64,000 bases of DNA, taken from Osmanthus fragrans. Its lineage: Eukaryota > Streptophyta > Magnoliopsida > Lamiales > Oleaceae. Where the stretch lies: positions 2,854,501-2,918,500 of the forward strand of contig CM033341.1 in NCBI GenBank assembly GCA_019395295.1, given 5' to 3'. The position numbers were made by a program, and so were the translations under genes. The notes under the pieces are model-generated. The model did not search any database. It saw nothing but the letters and a program-made list of their open reading frames with translations, and was not told where the DNA came from. Below, in pieces: positions 21,092 through 33,651 of the stretch (its first letter is position 1; every line of letters starts with the position of its first letter).

Positions 21092-22799
21092 ACCCTTTCT
21101 AATCTCTCCCTACAGAGTTACCTAGCTAGTCACCGACATCCATACCACCGCCATCTCCTCTCACCCTAAGATGGTAGTACAGATCTAGATAAAAGGTGTT
21201 GATTTGAGATCCATGAGTATAGCATCTCAAAGATAGTGACTTCTTTAGATTTTTAATTTAGGGTTTGTTCGGTACAGATTCTCAAAATCAATTCTCATTT
21301 TCAACCACACATTCTTCAATAAAATAATATTTTTCATCACATCAATAACTTCTCCTTATTTTTCAACCACACATTTTCCATCATATCACTATTAAAAAAT
21401 TAAATTTTCTCAAAAAATCACTCACAAACACCCTTTTAGCAAAATATCAACGAGAATTGACGAAATATTTGATGGGTTTTTGGAGGTGTGATTTAAACTA
21501 CGTGTAAATCGTTATCTGTGATATTGATTCAACAGCGACCAGTTCTTTTGAATCTGTGATATTTGGACATTGATATGTTACATGTGATATTGATCAAACG
21601 ACATGTTACCTATGCGAAAAGATCCGTGAATTGTAACATATGAATTGTGACCTATTATCAGTGCACATAGACATGTGACACCTGATTTGTAACTAATTAA
21701 TATTGATCTATGACATATTGACATTGATCCGTGACATAAACAATATGACCCATGACCTATGACGCGTAACCCATGAACATAAATTAGTGACATGCGATTA
21801 ATGTTAATTGATTAGTAACATGTGTACAAATTATTAGTTAACCTCACAAGCACCATCATAACCTCAGTAGCACTAGCACCGACACCGACACCTACACCTG
21901 CAACTGCACCACAAAATTCAAACAGCCAACAACAACCTCCACTACCAACTCTCTATCACAACAACCACTAACGCACCACCACCACCACCACCACTTGCAA
22001 ACTGCAAGTAAGCAAACTATCAACAACCAAAACAATCAAGTAAATTAGCAACTACCAAAACAACCAAGAAAACCACTAAAACAATATCGTTGATGCGCAC
22101 AGCTCTGTCGCTCAGCGACTCTATGAGGGTCGCCTAACAACGACGCTAGCTTAAGAGCGTTGCTGAATGGCGGGCCTCATCACTGTGAGCTTGATGATGT
22201 CTTCGGCGACGTTTGTGTGTGAGAGAGAGAGGATAGAGAGATGAGCGTCACTATGAGCTCGATGGTGGTCTCCAACAGCGGTTGCGACGACGACGAATTA
22301 GAGAGGTGTGGGTTAGGTGGAGAAAGTAAGAAGAGAGAAGATGGGGAAATGACGATCAAATTGGATTGGGTGGAGTGGCGTGGGTGATATTATTATTAAA
22401 ATTAATAGTTGAATTATCCTCTGATTTATGGATAAGTAAATCTTATATTTGATTTTTGAACTATAATCTTTAAAAATCTGCCACAGTGTAATTTCCACTA
22501 TAAATTATGAAATGAACTACGAAGGTTGCAATTGGGTGGAGGCCCTGATCGTGAAAAGTATAAGGAAAAATGTTTAAGAGTACTCTTGAAACTAATAAAA
22601 ACATTTAATCATATATTATATACGTTCAAAACCCCCCACAGCCCAAATCAAAATCCTCCATTCCAAAAAACCTCCCATAGTCAATGGGAGTGCTGGCAAT
22701 GAAACCACTGGTGGTGGAGGTACAACCAGTGGAAGTACTGGTGGCTGGGATGGACTGGCTACTGGATTTGGCGAAGGTTGTGGTGGTGGGACTTAGGGT
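21092..22799. other. intergenic with MITE and degenerate TGAC repeats
   Basis: A Tourist-like MITE copy lies at about 21255-21435. From about 21540 to 21830 comes a degenerate array of 'tgtgayattgatc / gacatgtgac' units. A CAC/ACC-rich stretch lies at about 21860-21995 and GA-rich repeats near 22220. No gene was supported. Confidence 0.45.
21255..21435 (+). mobile_element. Tourist-like MITE copy
   Basis: It starts 'gggtttgttcgg' and ends 'cacaaacaccc', with inverted ends. Its interior is the same series as at 5578-5768 (tcattttcaaccacacattc, aataaaataatattt, catcacatcaataactt). Confidence 0.55.
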
Positions 22800-23115
22800 G
22801 GCCGATTGGTTGGGTTGGAATCTATTTGAGACGTGGAAGTTCACGAGTGAGTTGACACAGAGAGTAGGATGGCGAGTCTGGCTACAGGTCCTAGATATGG
22901 CTTGGCTCAGGTGCATTGACCTGAAATTTGCCCGGGTTCAGAGATCCATTACAAATGTAGCAGCAAAAACTGCAGAGGCGACAATGAGAGTGGCCACAAT
23001 GATTAACAGGAATTTGAGCTTGGACTTTTTTGGGATTTGAAGCGGGTTCATTTTCCAGTTAGGTTCTTCTCAATAAAGCTTCAGGCTTGGTTGATCTGAG
23101 CTTTCCATAGCCCAT
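22800..23115 (-). pseudogene. pectin methylesterase pro-region (PMEI-type) fragment
   Basis: The minus strand reads MGYGKLRSTKPEALLRR, then after a frame change NPLQIPKKSKLKFLLIIVAT (a membrane anchor), a TGA, and in the same frame SQAISRTCSQTRHPTLCVNS. A basic, membrane-anchored N-terminus followed by the Cys-x(n)-Cys start of a pectin methylesterase inhibitor domain is the layout of type-I pectin methylesterase precursors, which act in cell-wall pectin de-esterification. The rest of the inhibitor domain and the whole catalytic domain are missing. With one stop and one frameshift, this is a relic. Confidence 0.55.
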
Positions 23116-23319
23116 TCTAGAGAGAGAGAGAGAGAGTGTGTGTGTGTGTGTTAAGCTATGGCGGAGGGTGTCGTGGTGTGATTGATTTTTTGGATTACCC
23201 CCATTATTAGTCCCATTATTAGTGTCCCCACCTGTCCTGTCCTGAACCTTGTGAATGAGGTAAATCGCAGGTTATTGATTGGTTAGGTTGGAAGTAGGTG
23301 GAGATGTTATTTGAAAGAG

Positions 23320-23975
23320 TCATTTTTTTTAAAAAAAAATTTATTACTTTTTTTTGTTTTTTTTTTTAAATTCGTCACTTTTTGAGTGTTTGTCACTTTT
23401 TTTTTGAATTCGTATCATTTTTTTTTTAAATTTTTGTCACTTTTGAGTGTGTCAATTCTTATTCAGTCACTTTTTTAATACGTGTAACTTTTTTAATTTG
23501 TGTCACTTTTTCAGATTACTGTCACTTTTTTGAATTTTTATAACTTTTTTAGTATTTTTGTCACTTTTTTAAGCGTTATCACTTTTTTCAATCACCTTCT
23601 TGATTTCTATCACTTGTTTTAGGGATAAACATATTACAATTTTTATTAAAAAAAAAAGTGACATCGTGTCACTTTTTGGAGTGTTTGTGTCACTTTTTTT
23701 GAATTTTATCTTTTTTTAATTGTGTTAAAAAAAAAGTGATATTGTATCACTTTTTTTTTTTTTTTTTTTTTTGTCACTTTTTTAGTCAAATTTTTGAAAT
23801 TTTTATCACTTCTTAATGACAAATATCATTTTTAATAAAAGTGAAATTGTATGTCATTGTTTGATAAAAAAGTGACTCTAAACTTTTAAATGTGACATTG
23901 TGTCAAAAAAGTGACAATTTTTATAAAATAAAATAAAAAGTGACATTGTGTCACTTTTTAATTTTAGACTATTTT
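23320..23975. repeat. degenerate TGTCACTTTTTT repeat array with switched orientation
   Basis: About twenty units of 'tgtcactttttt(gaattt)' run from 23380 to about 23800. Units in the opposite sense (aaaaaagtgacattg) appear from about 23650 and dominate to 23960. Spacing is irregular, about 20-35 bp. There is no coding capacity. It could be the interior of a decayed inverted-repeat transposon. Confidence 0.6.
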
Positions 23976-25802
23976 TTACTTTAAAAAAAACATTTCATAT
24001 GATTTTTCAAAACACAAATAAATTTAAGGGTATTTTTGTAAGTACCCCATTAATCAATTTGGTAACCTCGAAAGATATCCAAACCAAGATAAGCCCATAA
24101 TAATTGGGTTTGGCGTAGGCCCAAAACTATAGGTCCTAGACCAACACATGTTTTTTAGTTTCTCTTCTCACAAATTAGGTCATAGTTTTTGACAAATCAG
24201 GCATTTATTATATAAAAATATATTTTAAAAAATTATTAATATAACTATTCTAGTACTCTTTTGTTCACATTGACACCAAACTTTTAAAATACTTTGGAAA
24301 AAATTCATACCAAACTATACCATTTTTAAGAATTCGATTGCATTTCAAACCAGAATTTGTGTAAAAGAAAAATAAATTTGGTAACATTTTTTAAAAAAAT
24401 ATATAAAATCTTAATACAAAGTCTAATATTGACATTTTCAAATCATAAACGTTATAAAAGTAATACAATAATTTCAATACAAGCTTAATGGAATAAATTT
24501 TAAACTTTTCAAGATTTCCTTGTTACCTTTTTGTTCTTGCATACTAATTGTTGTGGTTCCCATTAAAGCTCTTAGTTATTTCATTCAACTTTCTATAAAT
24601 TTCACATATTTAAGAAAAAAGAAGAAGTATATCATCATATAAACGAACCACTGTTTTTATTGTTGCATCATAGAAAACTTTCAGAACATTTTCAAGACAC
24701 TCTTTATTTATAAAGAACATATTATGCGTAATATAGAGCATTTTTAAATTTAGGGAGTAATAAATTTTTTACACTCTACAATTCTATCTATTTTGACTTT
24801 TTTTTTCAAAGAATATTTATTAACCTCTCATTATCTCTTATTTAACATAATTTTTTAAATGTAAATAGCCAATCAATTCAAATGTGATTTGAATAATTTA
24901 AATTGTTGAGTTTCAAAATTAATAATTTAAATTGTAAAGTACTGGAATTTATTAAATATAATCATTGTTAATTAAGAATAAATAGTGAATATGACTTTCC
25001 AAATTTGGAGAGCTAAAGCTACTCTTTATTTTAAAAATTCAAAGTGAGTCTCTTAGAGCTTATTTTTAAGTATTGATTCTGTAAAATAGGGAATATTTTA
25101 GATTTAAAGAGTCTCTTGAAAATGCTCTCAAAGTCCAAGAAGTAATTTTAAAATATGAGTTACGTTTGTTTCTTGACAACTTTGTCCTTCATTTGTTTAA
25201 TTGTGTTTAAAATCTAGTTTGGTTTCATACAATTTTTAGCCATTGTAACTTAAGTTTAACATATTGTAGACGATATGGTTTGGTTTAAATCGAAATATTG
25301 ACGGGTTTACATGGACTCAAACCTGGATTTTCAATTCGAATATTTGACCATTTGATTTTTTTTCTCTCACTTTATTACACTAAAGGCAACCCGACAAATA
25401 TTAAACAAAGTATACACTGAATTTGGATTATTTTCTTCAGACATATTTGTCAACAATCAATTGATGATTTATATCATTTTATTTTGAAGATCAGATTTGC
25501 ACCACGAAGAATACGATTACCATTTTGGTTTTTTTTTTTCTTAATTATGAGCTAAATGAAACATAATGCCTATGGTAAAATAAACAAAGAAATCATTATG
25601 ACCCAAATCTATCGATTTCCCATAATTCATGCTTCGCATACCATGCATTTGAAATTATTCAGCAAGTGACACTAATTATTATATTCCAAACAAGATAAAT
25701 TCAACTTGAAAACCCACAAATTTACATGAGCTCTGCCTCTTATTCTTGACAATAACAAAAGCTTGAAATTCAGATTTTTTTCCCTTCAAAGTGGAATTCC
25801 AA
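23976..25802. other. AT-rich intergenic, nothing recognised
   Basis: No open frame of note, no clear repeat borders and no RNA gene was seen. The right end would contain the 3' untranslated region of the CEP precursor at 25803. Confidence 0.4.
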
Positions 25803-26093
25803 TTATCCATGATGTCCTATACCTGGGCTATGCCCTGGTGGTGTTGGCCTTGTATCATCCAGTTCTGATTCCAATTTGGGATCGTATTTCTCCCTTAACT
25901 CTTTTCTGTGTTGTCTAAAACTTCCATGTTTATATACGCCATACAAAAATCCCCCTTTCTTCTCCAGCAATGGCAACTCCTCTCTCATTTTCTTCATTCC
26001 TCTAACGAGCCGGTTGTCACCGTAGGCAAGTCCCGGAGAATAAATCATCAGAAAAATAAACATGGCTTCTAACAGAAGCATTTTCTTTGCCAT
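25803..26093 (-). CDS. CEP-like peptide hormone precursor (variant domain)
   Basis: This is a 96-residue open frame. An N-terminal hydrophobic signal (MLLLEAMFIFLMIYSPGLAYG) is followed by a basic, charged variable region (RGMKKMREELPLLEKK, HRKELREKYD) and a C-terminal DTRPTPPGHSPGIGH with only HG after it. CEP precursors are secreted and trimmed to 15-residue, proline-hydroxylated peptides perceived by CEPR leucine-rich-repeat receptor kinases in root growth and nitrogen-demand signalling. The P-G-H-S-P-G-I-G-H core is canonical. Thr instead of Phe at peptide position 2 and Pro-Pro at positions 6-7 are unusual. The single exon, short length and C-terminal peptide fit the family. Confidence 0.8.
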   Translation of the reverse strand: MAKKMLLLEAMFIFLMIYSPGLAYGDNRLVRGMKKMREELPLLEKKGGFLYGVYKHGSFRQHRKELREKYDPKLESELDDTRPTPPGHSPGIGHHG

Positions 26094-27135
26094 TTTTGAG
26101 ACTCTGTATCAAGACCTGAAATGACTTCAAGCTCATGTAATATATAGAGGAAAATACATTCAGCCCCTGTTTGGTTTCACAAGAAGAAAAAGAAAAAATC
26201 TAACTCAAAGTGATCAATAATTAATTTTAATAATATATTTCATCTACTTTTATCAAAATTTATTAATTATATATCTAAATCAAACATGGGCACGATGGGC
26301 CTTCATGCACACGAAGATAATATGGAGCAAACAATATTACACAAGCATACATAAACTTCGAGAGAGACGAATGTTAAGCGCATGTGAAATGTACTCTTTC
26401 ATCATTTTGGTCGATTTCACTCAATAATACTACACTGTTTATTCTTGTTCAATTTAATGCATGAAATGATAAAATTTTGCTTCCATTAGATATGAAATAA
26501 TAATCAACAAATAAGACTTATTCATTTAAGCTTTAATAATATCAATGCTCAAAAGGTTCGAAGCAACTTATTATTCTAAAAAACTCAAATGAGATCGAAT
26601 TACAACATTTTTTTCCAAGGCGACTAACCATTTTGCCTACAGATTAAGAGTACAATTACACATTGTTTAAATATAAAAGCAATAATTAAATAGCATTAAA
26701 TTAATCATTTTAATAAGAAGTAATACCATTCAGCGTCATTGGTGTCTACACCAGTTTAGGTGACAACTGCATGACATTAAATGATGAGTAATGTTATTTA
26801 GCACCTCCGAAATCAAGCACCAGTTTAGATAACAATTACATAATATTAAATGATAGATCACTTAAATGCAATATCATATGATTCATTTTATTGAACATAT
26901 TAAGTGTGACCACATAAACTGATATTCTAGCACCACTGGTACTAAATATCATTATTCTTTTTATGACAAGTGACCTTAGTTTTGCATGTTTTAAATTATG
27001 ACCTCATTATTATTTAAAGGTCAAAATCAAATTTTAATTTAAATACACATTTCGTAGAATTTACAACTAATATCTATGAATCCACATCACATTTCTATAA
27101 ATTTATAATTTTTTTTCAAACAAGCACTGAACTCC

Positions 27136-27196
<61 letters not shown>

Positions 27197-27574
27197 ATAT
27201 ATTTAGATATAATGGTATAAAAATATGGTGCACTATCTGTGGAAGTTAGAATCTTAAAAAGAATGTCAATGAATCTTTCTTACAACAACATAAATCATAC
27301 TCAGTGCACAATCTCATGCTTTAACTTACCATATCTTACTAATAAAATCGACCCATCAAGCTTTGTCTTCATATGGGACGAAGCCTAAAATAGAAATGGG
27401 AAAAATATAATAGCGTTATTCTTTTTCTTTTCAGCTAACCGGCGATCTTGACGTAAATAAAAACTTAATTTGGGAACAAAATTAAAGTGGGGTTGACAAT
27501 AATGATGCAAATTGAGAGCACTAACTAATTAATTAGTTGATAATGGCCTCCATGGCCCATGCACTTTCAGTTAT
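26094..27574. other. intergenic upstream of the 25.8-kb CEP locus
   Basis: It includes the promoter side of the minus-strand CEP gene, a MITE-like segment at about 26165-26290, two diverged copies of 'agcaccagtttagrtgacaa' sequence (about 26745-26960) and an (AT)n(GT)n microsatellite at 27138-27197. No gene was seen. Confidence 0.45.
27138..27197. repeat. (AT)n(GT)n microsatellite
   Basis: About 18 AT units run directly into about 11 GT units, then back to a few AT units. Confidence 0.9.
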
Positions 27575-27590
27575 AGTAATGCCTAGCTTT

Positions 27591-27836
27591 AGACCTCCGG
27601 GACATAATTCAGTGGTGCAAAGATAGGAGTGAGGTAGTTTCAATTGAGCTAACAGCCACAGTGTGAAGGTTCAATTCTTGCCTCTTACAAGGTATGAAAT
27701 TGGACTATTTGTGGGCACCAGTATGACAACTCTTGTACCTTGGCCTGTTGAAGCACATTCCGCAATTTATCTCTTCCACAATGCTCTAGGGGTGGGGCGG
27801 TGAGGGACCCTCAAGGTTGGGGTTCAACTTTTTTTA
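27591..27836 (+). mobile_element. tRNA-derived SINE with perfect 16-bp target duplication
   Basis: AGTAATGCCTAGCTTT occurs at 27575-27590 and again at 27837-27852, exactly flanking the element. The body has an A box-like 'taattcagtggtgc', a B box-like 'aggttcaattcttgcc', a tRNA-unrelated middle part and a short T-rich tail. SINEs are transcribed by RNA polymerase III and moved by LINE enzymes. The perfect duplication indicates a fairly recent insertion. A second copy lies at 52842-53097. Confidence 0.85.
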
Positions 27837-27852
27837 AGTAATGCCTAGCTTT

Positions 27853-30071
27853 TGATTGGTCTTCTCAATTTCTCGACCACAAATTCTGTGCCAATTGGTC
27901 TTGTTTCGGCCATTTGTCCCAATACTAGAATAGTTTGTCAACCATCGCAATTGGGCTTACAGTCTTGAACCGTGCTACACTGCCTGCCAAGGCCGATGTG
28001 GCCCTGGCAAAGTGGATAAACCCTACAGTCTTACACTCCCATTCGTTATATAAAAATCAGACTAACCTTCTTTAATTTTGGTTTTGAGTATCACATATAG
28101 ACACTTTTCAAGTTATATATCATCTAAAATTAGGTTGATACACTTAAAATATAATTGTGACGAAATATATTACATGTTCTACATTAGTAAGTTAATTGTC
28201 CCAATAATTAATAAACTTATATCTGTATCTTCAATTGTTTACTTAAGTTTCAAATGTCGAGTATTGGTCACTAAACTTATCAAAATGTTGAACGTTACTT
28301 ACGGCATGACATCCATTTTATAATTCTAATGGAATTGGTGACATAGTAGATGGAATGTACATGTGACACCCAAACACCGTTATGCAAATTATCACGTAAG
28401 AAAGACGATTTTGATTGTTCACTATACTTTTAAAAATGTCTTTGATTACCCACTATACTTTAATATGGTCAAATTTAACCCACTAAACTTGAAAAACTCT
28501 ACATTAGTTTTAGTTAATTTGCTCTTGGTAAACTATAAGAATATAAATTATCAAGTTATATATAGAGCTCATTTGACATAATTGAAATTTTATTAACAAG
28601 TTTGAATTCGTTAACATTTAAATTATGTATACATAATATATATATACAATTAATTAAAAAAATTAAATCATTTATTTCTAAATTCTTCAACAAATTTTTG
28701 GTTTAAATTTTAACAATTATGCATGAGTAGTCTTTAAATATTAATTTAAAGAGAGAAATTTAATTTTTAAGTATCACCAAAGTGCATATGATACTAAAAA
28801 CTAAAAAGATGGAAGGATAGTGTAATTTTTAATGTGAAATAATATGAAAGGTCTGAAAGACACGATTTTGTGGTTTGATTATTAACTCAAGTCCAAATCC
28901 CATGATGATGAGAAGGAGCATTAATTCCACTGCAATGATAGAATGCACATATGAAAAGGATAAGAACAGAAAATTTCGTTAAGATCTTCAAATCCCACTA
29001 TGTCGAAACTAAATACCTATATAATTAAAGTGATACTAATCTCCACAAAGTAGGGCTCATTGCTGGTGGTCATGACTAAATATTCTTAACAAATTCTACA
29101 ATTAGTATCATTATATTTAAAATTTTAACCTATTAAATTTTAGTCTTTGCGCATGTTTGGCAAGATTTTTAAAATGTCAAAAATCACTTTAAGAGTATCT
29201 TCTACTTTATAGAATAAGAAGATACTTATAAGTCTGTTTGAATTTTTCCCAATAGTTTGCTAGATTAAAAATGATCTTAGAAGAAATTGACGCAATAAGA
29301 CTTCCAAATTCATTTTTAGATGAAGTGATCTAATATGATTTTGAATTAAATAGATAACTTAGTTCAAATCTCGCGTCGCCATCTGTTTATATAATTGCGA
29401 TGTTCTATATGTGAATGAAAATGGTTTAAAAGTATGCATGAAATTAGTATAGTTTTTTAGTGTATATGTGAATTGTTCTACCCAATAAAAAAAAAATAAC
29501 ATTTCTTGTTATAATGCATATTGATTTATTTATCTAAAATACTATTCCCTGTTTGGTGGAGATTAAAATATGATTTTTAGTAAATTTCGATAAAAGTTAA
29601 TAAAATATTAAAATGTGTGGTTAAAAAGTTGAGATCCCATAAAATGTGTGATTAAAATTAGTTGTTGACATTGACTTAAATTAAAATTAAAATTAAAATT
29701 TTAATTAATACCAAACATGGCTATATAATAACTAAAATACCATTATAAATATTGTTTCTTATAATTACTCTTATACACATTTTGAAGCTGAAATATAAAC
29801 ATTACACGACTGCATTAATTGCATATGGTACTGTAAAATGAGTATGAAATAAAACATCAAAATCTCATGAAAACACTTGTTAGTCACTAATTATAAACCC
29901 TAAATAAGAAAAAAAAATATATTATTTACAAATTACAAGAATGTATTTAGCAACAAAAAACAAAAAAAGTACAGTTTGTGTAAGAGCATTTCTTTAGAAA
30001 TGGTTAAAAATCGAAAATCCTAAAAATCAAGCACATGTGAATCATAGTGGTGTATTTTTTTTCCTTCTTAT
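27853..30071. other. intergenic, AT-rich
   Basis: No gene was recognised. It holds a MITE at 29547-29722. Open frames near 28078-28581 are AT-rich and without domain signs. Confidence 0.4.
29547..29722. mobile_element. MITE copy, 'ggagattaaaa' family
   Basis: The left end 'cctgtttggtggagattaaa' and the reverse complement of the right end 'gccatgtttggtattaatta' form inverted ends. The interior 'gtgtggttaaaaagtt', 'atcccataaaatgtgtg' is shared with 14743-14903 and 56340-56510. Confidence 0.55.
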
Positions 30072-30356
30072 TCATGTTGGACATGAGATCAACAACTTCC
30101 CTCGTCTTCTTCCCATTATTGCAATTATGTGTGGATTTTTGGCCGATTTCGTATCTAGATGGTGATGCATTTCAATAGAATCTTCAATCACTATTTTCGT
30201 TAATAATGAGTCAATCTTCATCAATGATCGATCATGTGACTCTATGGAGTGCGTGGTGGATAGATCAATTTTGATGGACAAAGTAACATATAGGAACGTA
30301 TTTCCTACTGGAGAAACCTTAGTAATCATTGTACGAAGATGTAATTTTCTAGGCAT

Positions 30357-30758
30357 ATGCATATTAGCAACAAATGGCAGCTTAGCAGCAACAAACCACA
30401 GCTCAGCACACTCAAATTAGTGAGAGTCAATGGAGCAATAAGGAAACACAAGATTCTTGGAAGAAAAGGGGAAAGACTCACACAATATTGCCGAAATCAG
30501 TGGAGAGATGTTGAGAGGGGTATTGGAGCTCTAACAACAATATGTTTAAACCAAAATGATGACCCAGCAAGTCCTAAAAATCGGGAAAAATCAGATCAAC
30601 ATGAAGATTTATCAATTTCGGATAATATGGAAGATCCTAATGTAAAGGTAAAGCTATCAAAAAAAGTAAATCCGAGATATGAATGCAGAAAATCCTATCC
30701 AAAGAAGGACCATTTGCCCAGATTTTATGGGATTCATTTCGTTGTATTAAATGTTTAA
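30357..30758 (+). other. unrecognised 133-codon open frame
   Basis: A lysine/arginine-rich reading contains LTQYCRNQWRDVERGIGALT and a C-terminal ECRKSYPKKDH. No domain was recognised. The first codon context is weak and the surroundings are repeat-rich. It could be a remnant of a transposon protein. It is listed because it is the longest open frame in this part of the window outside identified genes. Confidence 0.2.
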
Positions 30759-30760
30759 AT

Positions 30761-30870
30761 ACTCCTATTAAAGTCTCACATTGGCTGGTAATGAAAATAT
30801 AAACTAATTTATAAAGGATTTGAGACTACTCTTATAATGTTGACTTTTTAAGATTGACCTTTTAAAATTT
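30761..30870 (+). repeat. diverged TRIM-type LTR fragment
   Basis: It shares 'tctcacattgg', 'aaaatataaactaatttata', 'gagactactc' and 'ttgaccttttaaaat' with the TRIM LTRs at 34813-34930 and 35044-35161. It is a solitary, diverged copy. Confidence 0.5.
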
Positions 30871-33590
30871 ATCCTTTTTCTTCGATGCATTCTATGGTGA
30901 TATTTTCGGATTTTTGAGAAATGGCATATAAATTTGTGATGATGTGACTTGTAAGAGTTTTTATGAAAAGGCTAGAGTTTGTTTTTCAAATTTAATTTTA
31001 ATGTTGACTGCGAATATGGGCAAATTGCAAATTTAATTTTAATGCTGACTGCGAATATGGGCAAATTTCAAATTTAATTTTATATAAATGTTCAAATATG
31101 GGCATGTTGCATAGATTTAGTTATAATGTGTAATTTGTACTTATTAAAAAACGATCATTTTTACTACACATTAATAGTATTTCTTTAAAAAAAAAAAAAG
31201 GTTGTGCAGAAAAATTGGTATTGTCTTAATTTGGGTTGTTGGGCCCAATTCTACATCATTGGACATGTTTACCGGCCCAATATAGCTTGGGCTATACTAA
31301 TCATGAAAAGAATAGAGAATCTATTGGGCCTGACCCATCTTATATATGCATACGGATCAGACCAGGACACGCATAAAAGCCCCGTAATGTAGATGACGTA
31401 GGTCATGACGTGACCTAGTTATTTAACCTGATGCAATCATTTAGGGTAAAAAGAAAAAAACTCAATGAAATATAATTTTTTTAAATAATAATAGTATTAG
31501 CCTATTAGGTGACTGAAACGTTGCTGGTGATTTTCAACAACATCATTACAATACTATTGTTGTTAATTGCTAACAACGGCAGGGCCATGTATAATTAGTT
31601 CCTCTTTGAGCCAAATTATTTGAGGAAAAATGTATTTTTACTGTTTATGTGAAGTGGAATATATGGTTAAAAAATAAGAAAAAATTATTGATGTGATGAA
31701 AAATATTATTTTATTGAAAAAATTTGTAGTTCAAAAGAAGTAGAAGAATGAGAATAAGAAAAATAATGTGACTCGTAAAAGGACTTACTTATAGTATTGC
31801 TATCCTGAATCACCAATTAACATCGATGGTGATCATCGATGAAATTTATGTCAGTGATTACTTATTTCATAATTTCTTTATTACTTGCCTACGACAGTGT
31901 TCCATTCGCAATTTTGCCTAAGGTACTTTATCAAACTGAACCCTAACCGTTCAATTACATTCTTATTATTAAAGTCTTTTCTGGTTAAAAATAAAAAATG
32001 AAGTGCAGTGCCATCAAGAAATTTTATATTTTCAAAAGGGAAAGTTCTAAAGACAAATCGGTACTTCCAAGACGACGATCCCAATGTGATTGGATGCCCT
32101 TGAATTCTTGATCCAACGGCCCTTAAATTGGCTTTTCAAAAACTCAAGGGTTGCCCTAAAATTTAATGTCTTAACTCCAAACAGTCGCACTTTTCTAACT
32201 GTTAAGAGTTAAACAAGACTTTGCGGGATCCCACTACTGTTCCATGCGCCTGCCACTCATAATATGATATTGATACTGTTTATTTCGTCCGTTCCTTTGA
32301 GATTTTGCCTTTGATTTCTTTGCTGTTAGTTTAAACCTACTTTACAGCCATAGACTCCCACGCTACATTAACTTTTGTACAATCTCCTCCTCCAACCTTT
32401 GATTACCAAAGGAAGTACGATTCCATATGTTTTCAAGTTTTTTAATTCCCCTACTAGAACCAAATTCCCCACGTCTAAGTTTTCTTTATTTAATTTGGGC
32501 GACGGCTCTTCAAATATTTAAATCTATTAGAATACTTCATGAACAAGACGATTAGTTTGAAAGCCTACGTGTATTTAGGGTACAAAATGATAATTGTTAT
32601 ACATCGAAGACATATTTGGTATATGAATATACGAAAAAAACCAGCACCTCACATTTTCCTCTCCTTTTGTTAATCTTATTCAATTCAATGTGGGGAGTGT
32701 CTTGTCTGTGCACATTGTGAAGAAAAAGTGGCACAATGTTGGGCCATGGCTGGAAATGGGCCTGGCCCAGTTTCTCTCTTCTAATTGCTGTTGGGCTGAG
32801 ATTTAATTACAACAAATTAAAGGCCTGTTCTAATGGAATAAAAACGGGTTGAAGGAAGGGTCGAGATTTAACCCAGTGCTCTCCTATCAACCGTTGGATC
32901 AAAGGGTTCAAGAGACTTCTATTAGTGATTAGGGTATGAGATATTTTGTATGCATCTCTCATTTTTGCTCTCTCTCTCTCTTGAACTCTCTCTTGCGTCG
33001 CCCCTCGGTTTCTCTCACTGAACTTGGTTCCTCTTGTAAATCGGTTGTAATCTAGCTTGTATACTTATCTTGAGTGATTTGTAGTGAGGCTATTTGTGTC
33101 CTTGTGTGGATCAGTTGGTCGATTCAAGAGAGGGCTTCATCACTGTGGTTGAATCTTGAGTGATTCATGAAGGCTAACTTGGTGTATTGTTGAACAGAGT
33201 TTGATCCTTGGTTAAAATAGTGATTTCTTCCGGTTGGCGGAAGCTCAAAAGGGGATTAAAAACTTCGATTCCGAACCTCTTGCCTTAGGACGAAAATCTT
33301 GTGTTCTTTATTATTTCGGTCGATTTCTTGTTGATTCTTGCATTTTAGTTTCATTGTGTTTATATGGGCTGATTTTCGAGTTTAATCCGTACACACATTT
33401 TTGGAGGTTTATTTTATTTGACCTTTTGAGGACAGTCTTTCTCAAAAGGTTGTGAGCTGAAAGGAAGATTCTTTAATCTGCAGTTAATGGCAAAATTAAT
33501 GATTTTATTAACTGTCAAAAGGTATAGTTTCCACAGGTTAAGGAGCTAAAGGGTACTATAATACTACTTGACATGTGCTGGGACTAAAGA
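30871..33590. other. intergenic with tandem repeat, MITE and LTR-like sequence
   Basis: A 41-bp direct repeat (about 2.2 copies, unit beginning caaatttaattttaatg) lies at 30987-31082. A Tourist-like MITE copy in reverse orientation is at about 31615-31790. Sequence at about 32880-33460 ('ctctctctcttgaactctctc', 'tcggttgtaatctagc', 'ttcttgttgattcttgc') resembles a copia LTR but has no confirmed ends. No host gene was recognised. Confidence 0.4.
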
Positions 33591-33651
33591 TGGTGGACCC
33601 GACTTCACTAAGATTTCAATCTTATATATTTTTCTTCTGTTTCTTAAAATG

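Noticed and set aside
22684..23040. 118-codon plus-strand open frame
   Set aside because: It is antisense to the pectin methylesterase relic, whose minus-strand reading has recognisable family features.
23320..23975. CRISPR-like regularly spaced repeats
   Set aside because: Spacing is irregular, units are degenerate and in both orientations, and the genome is a plant.
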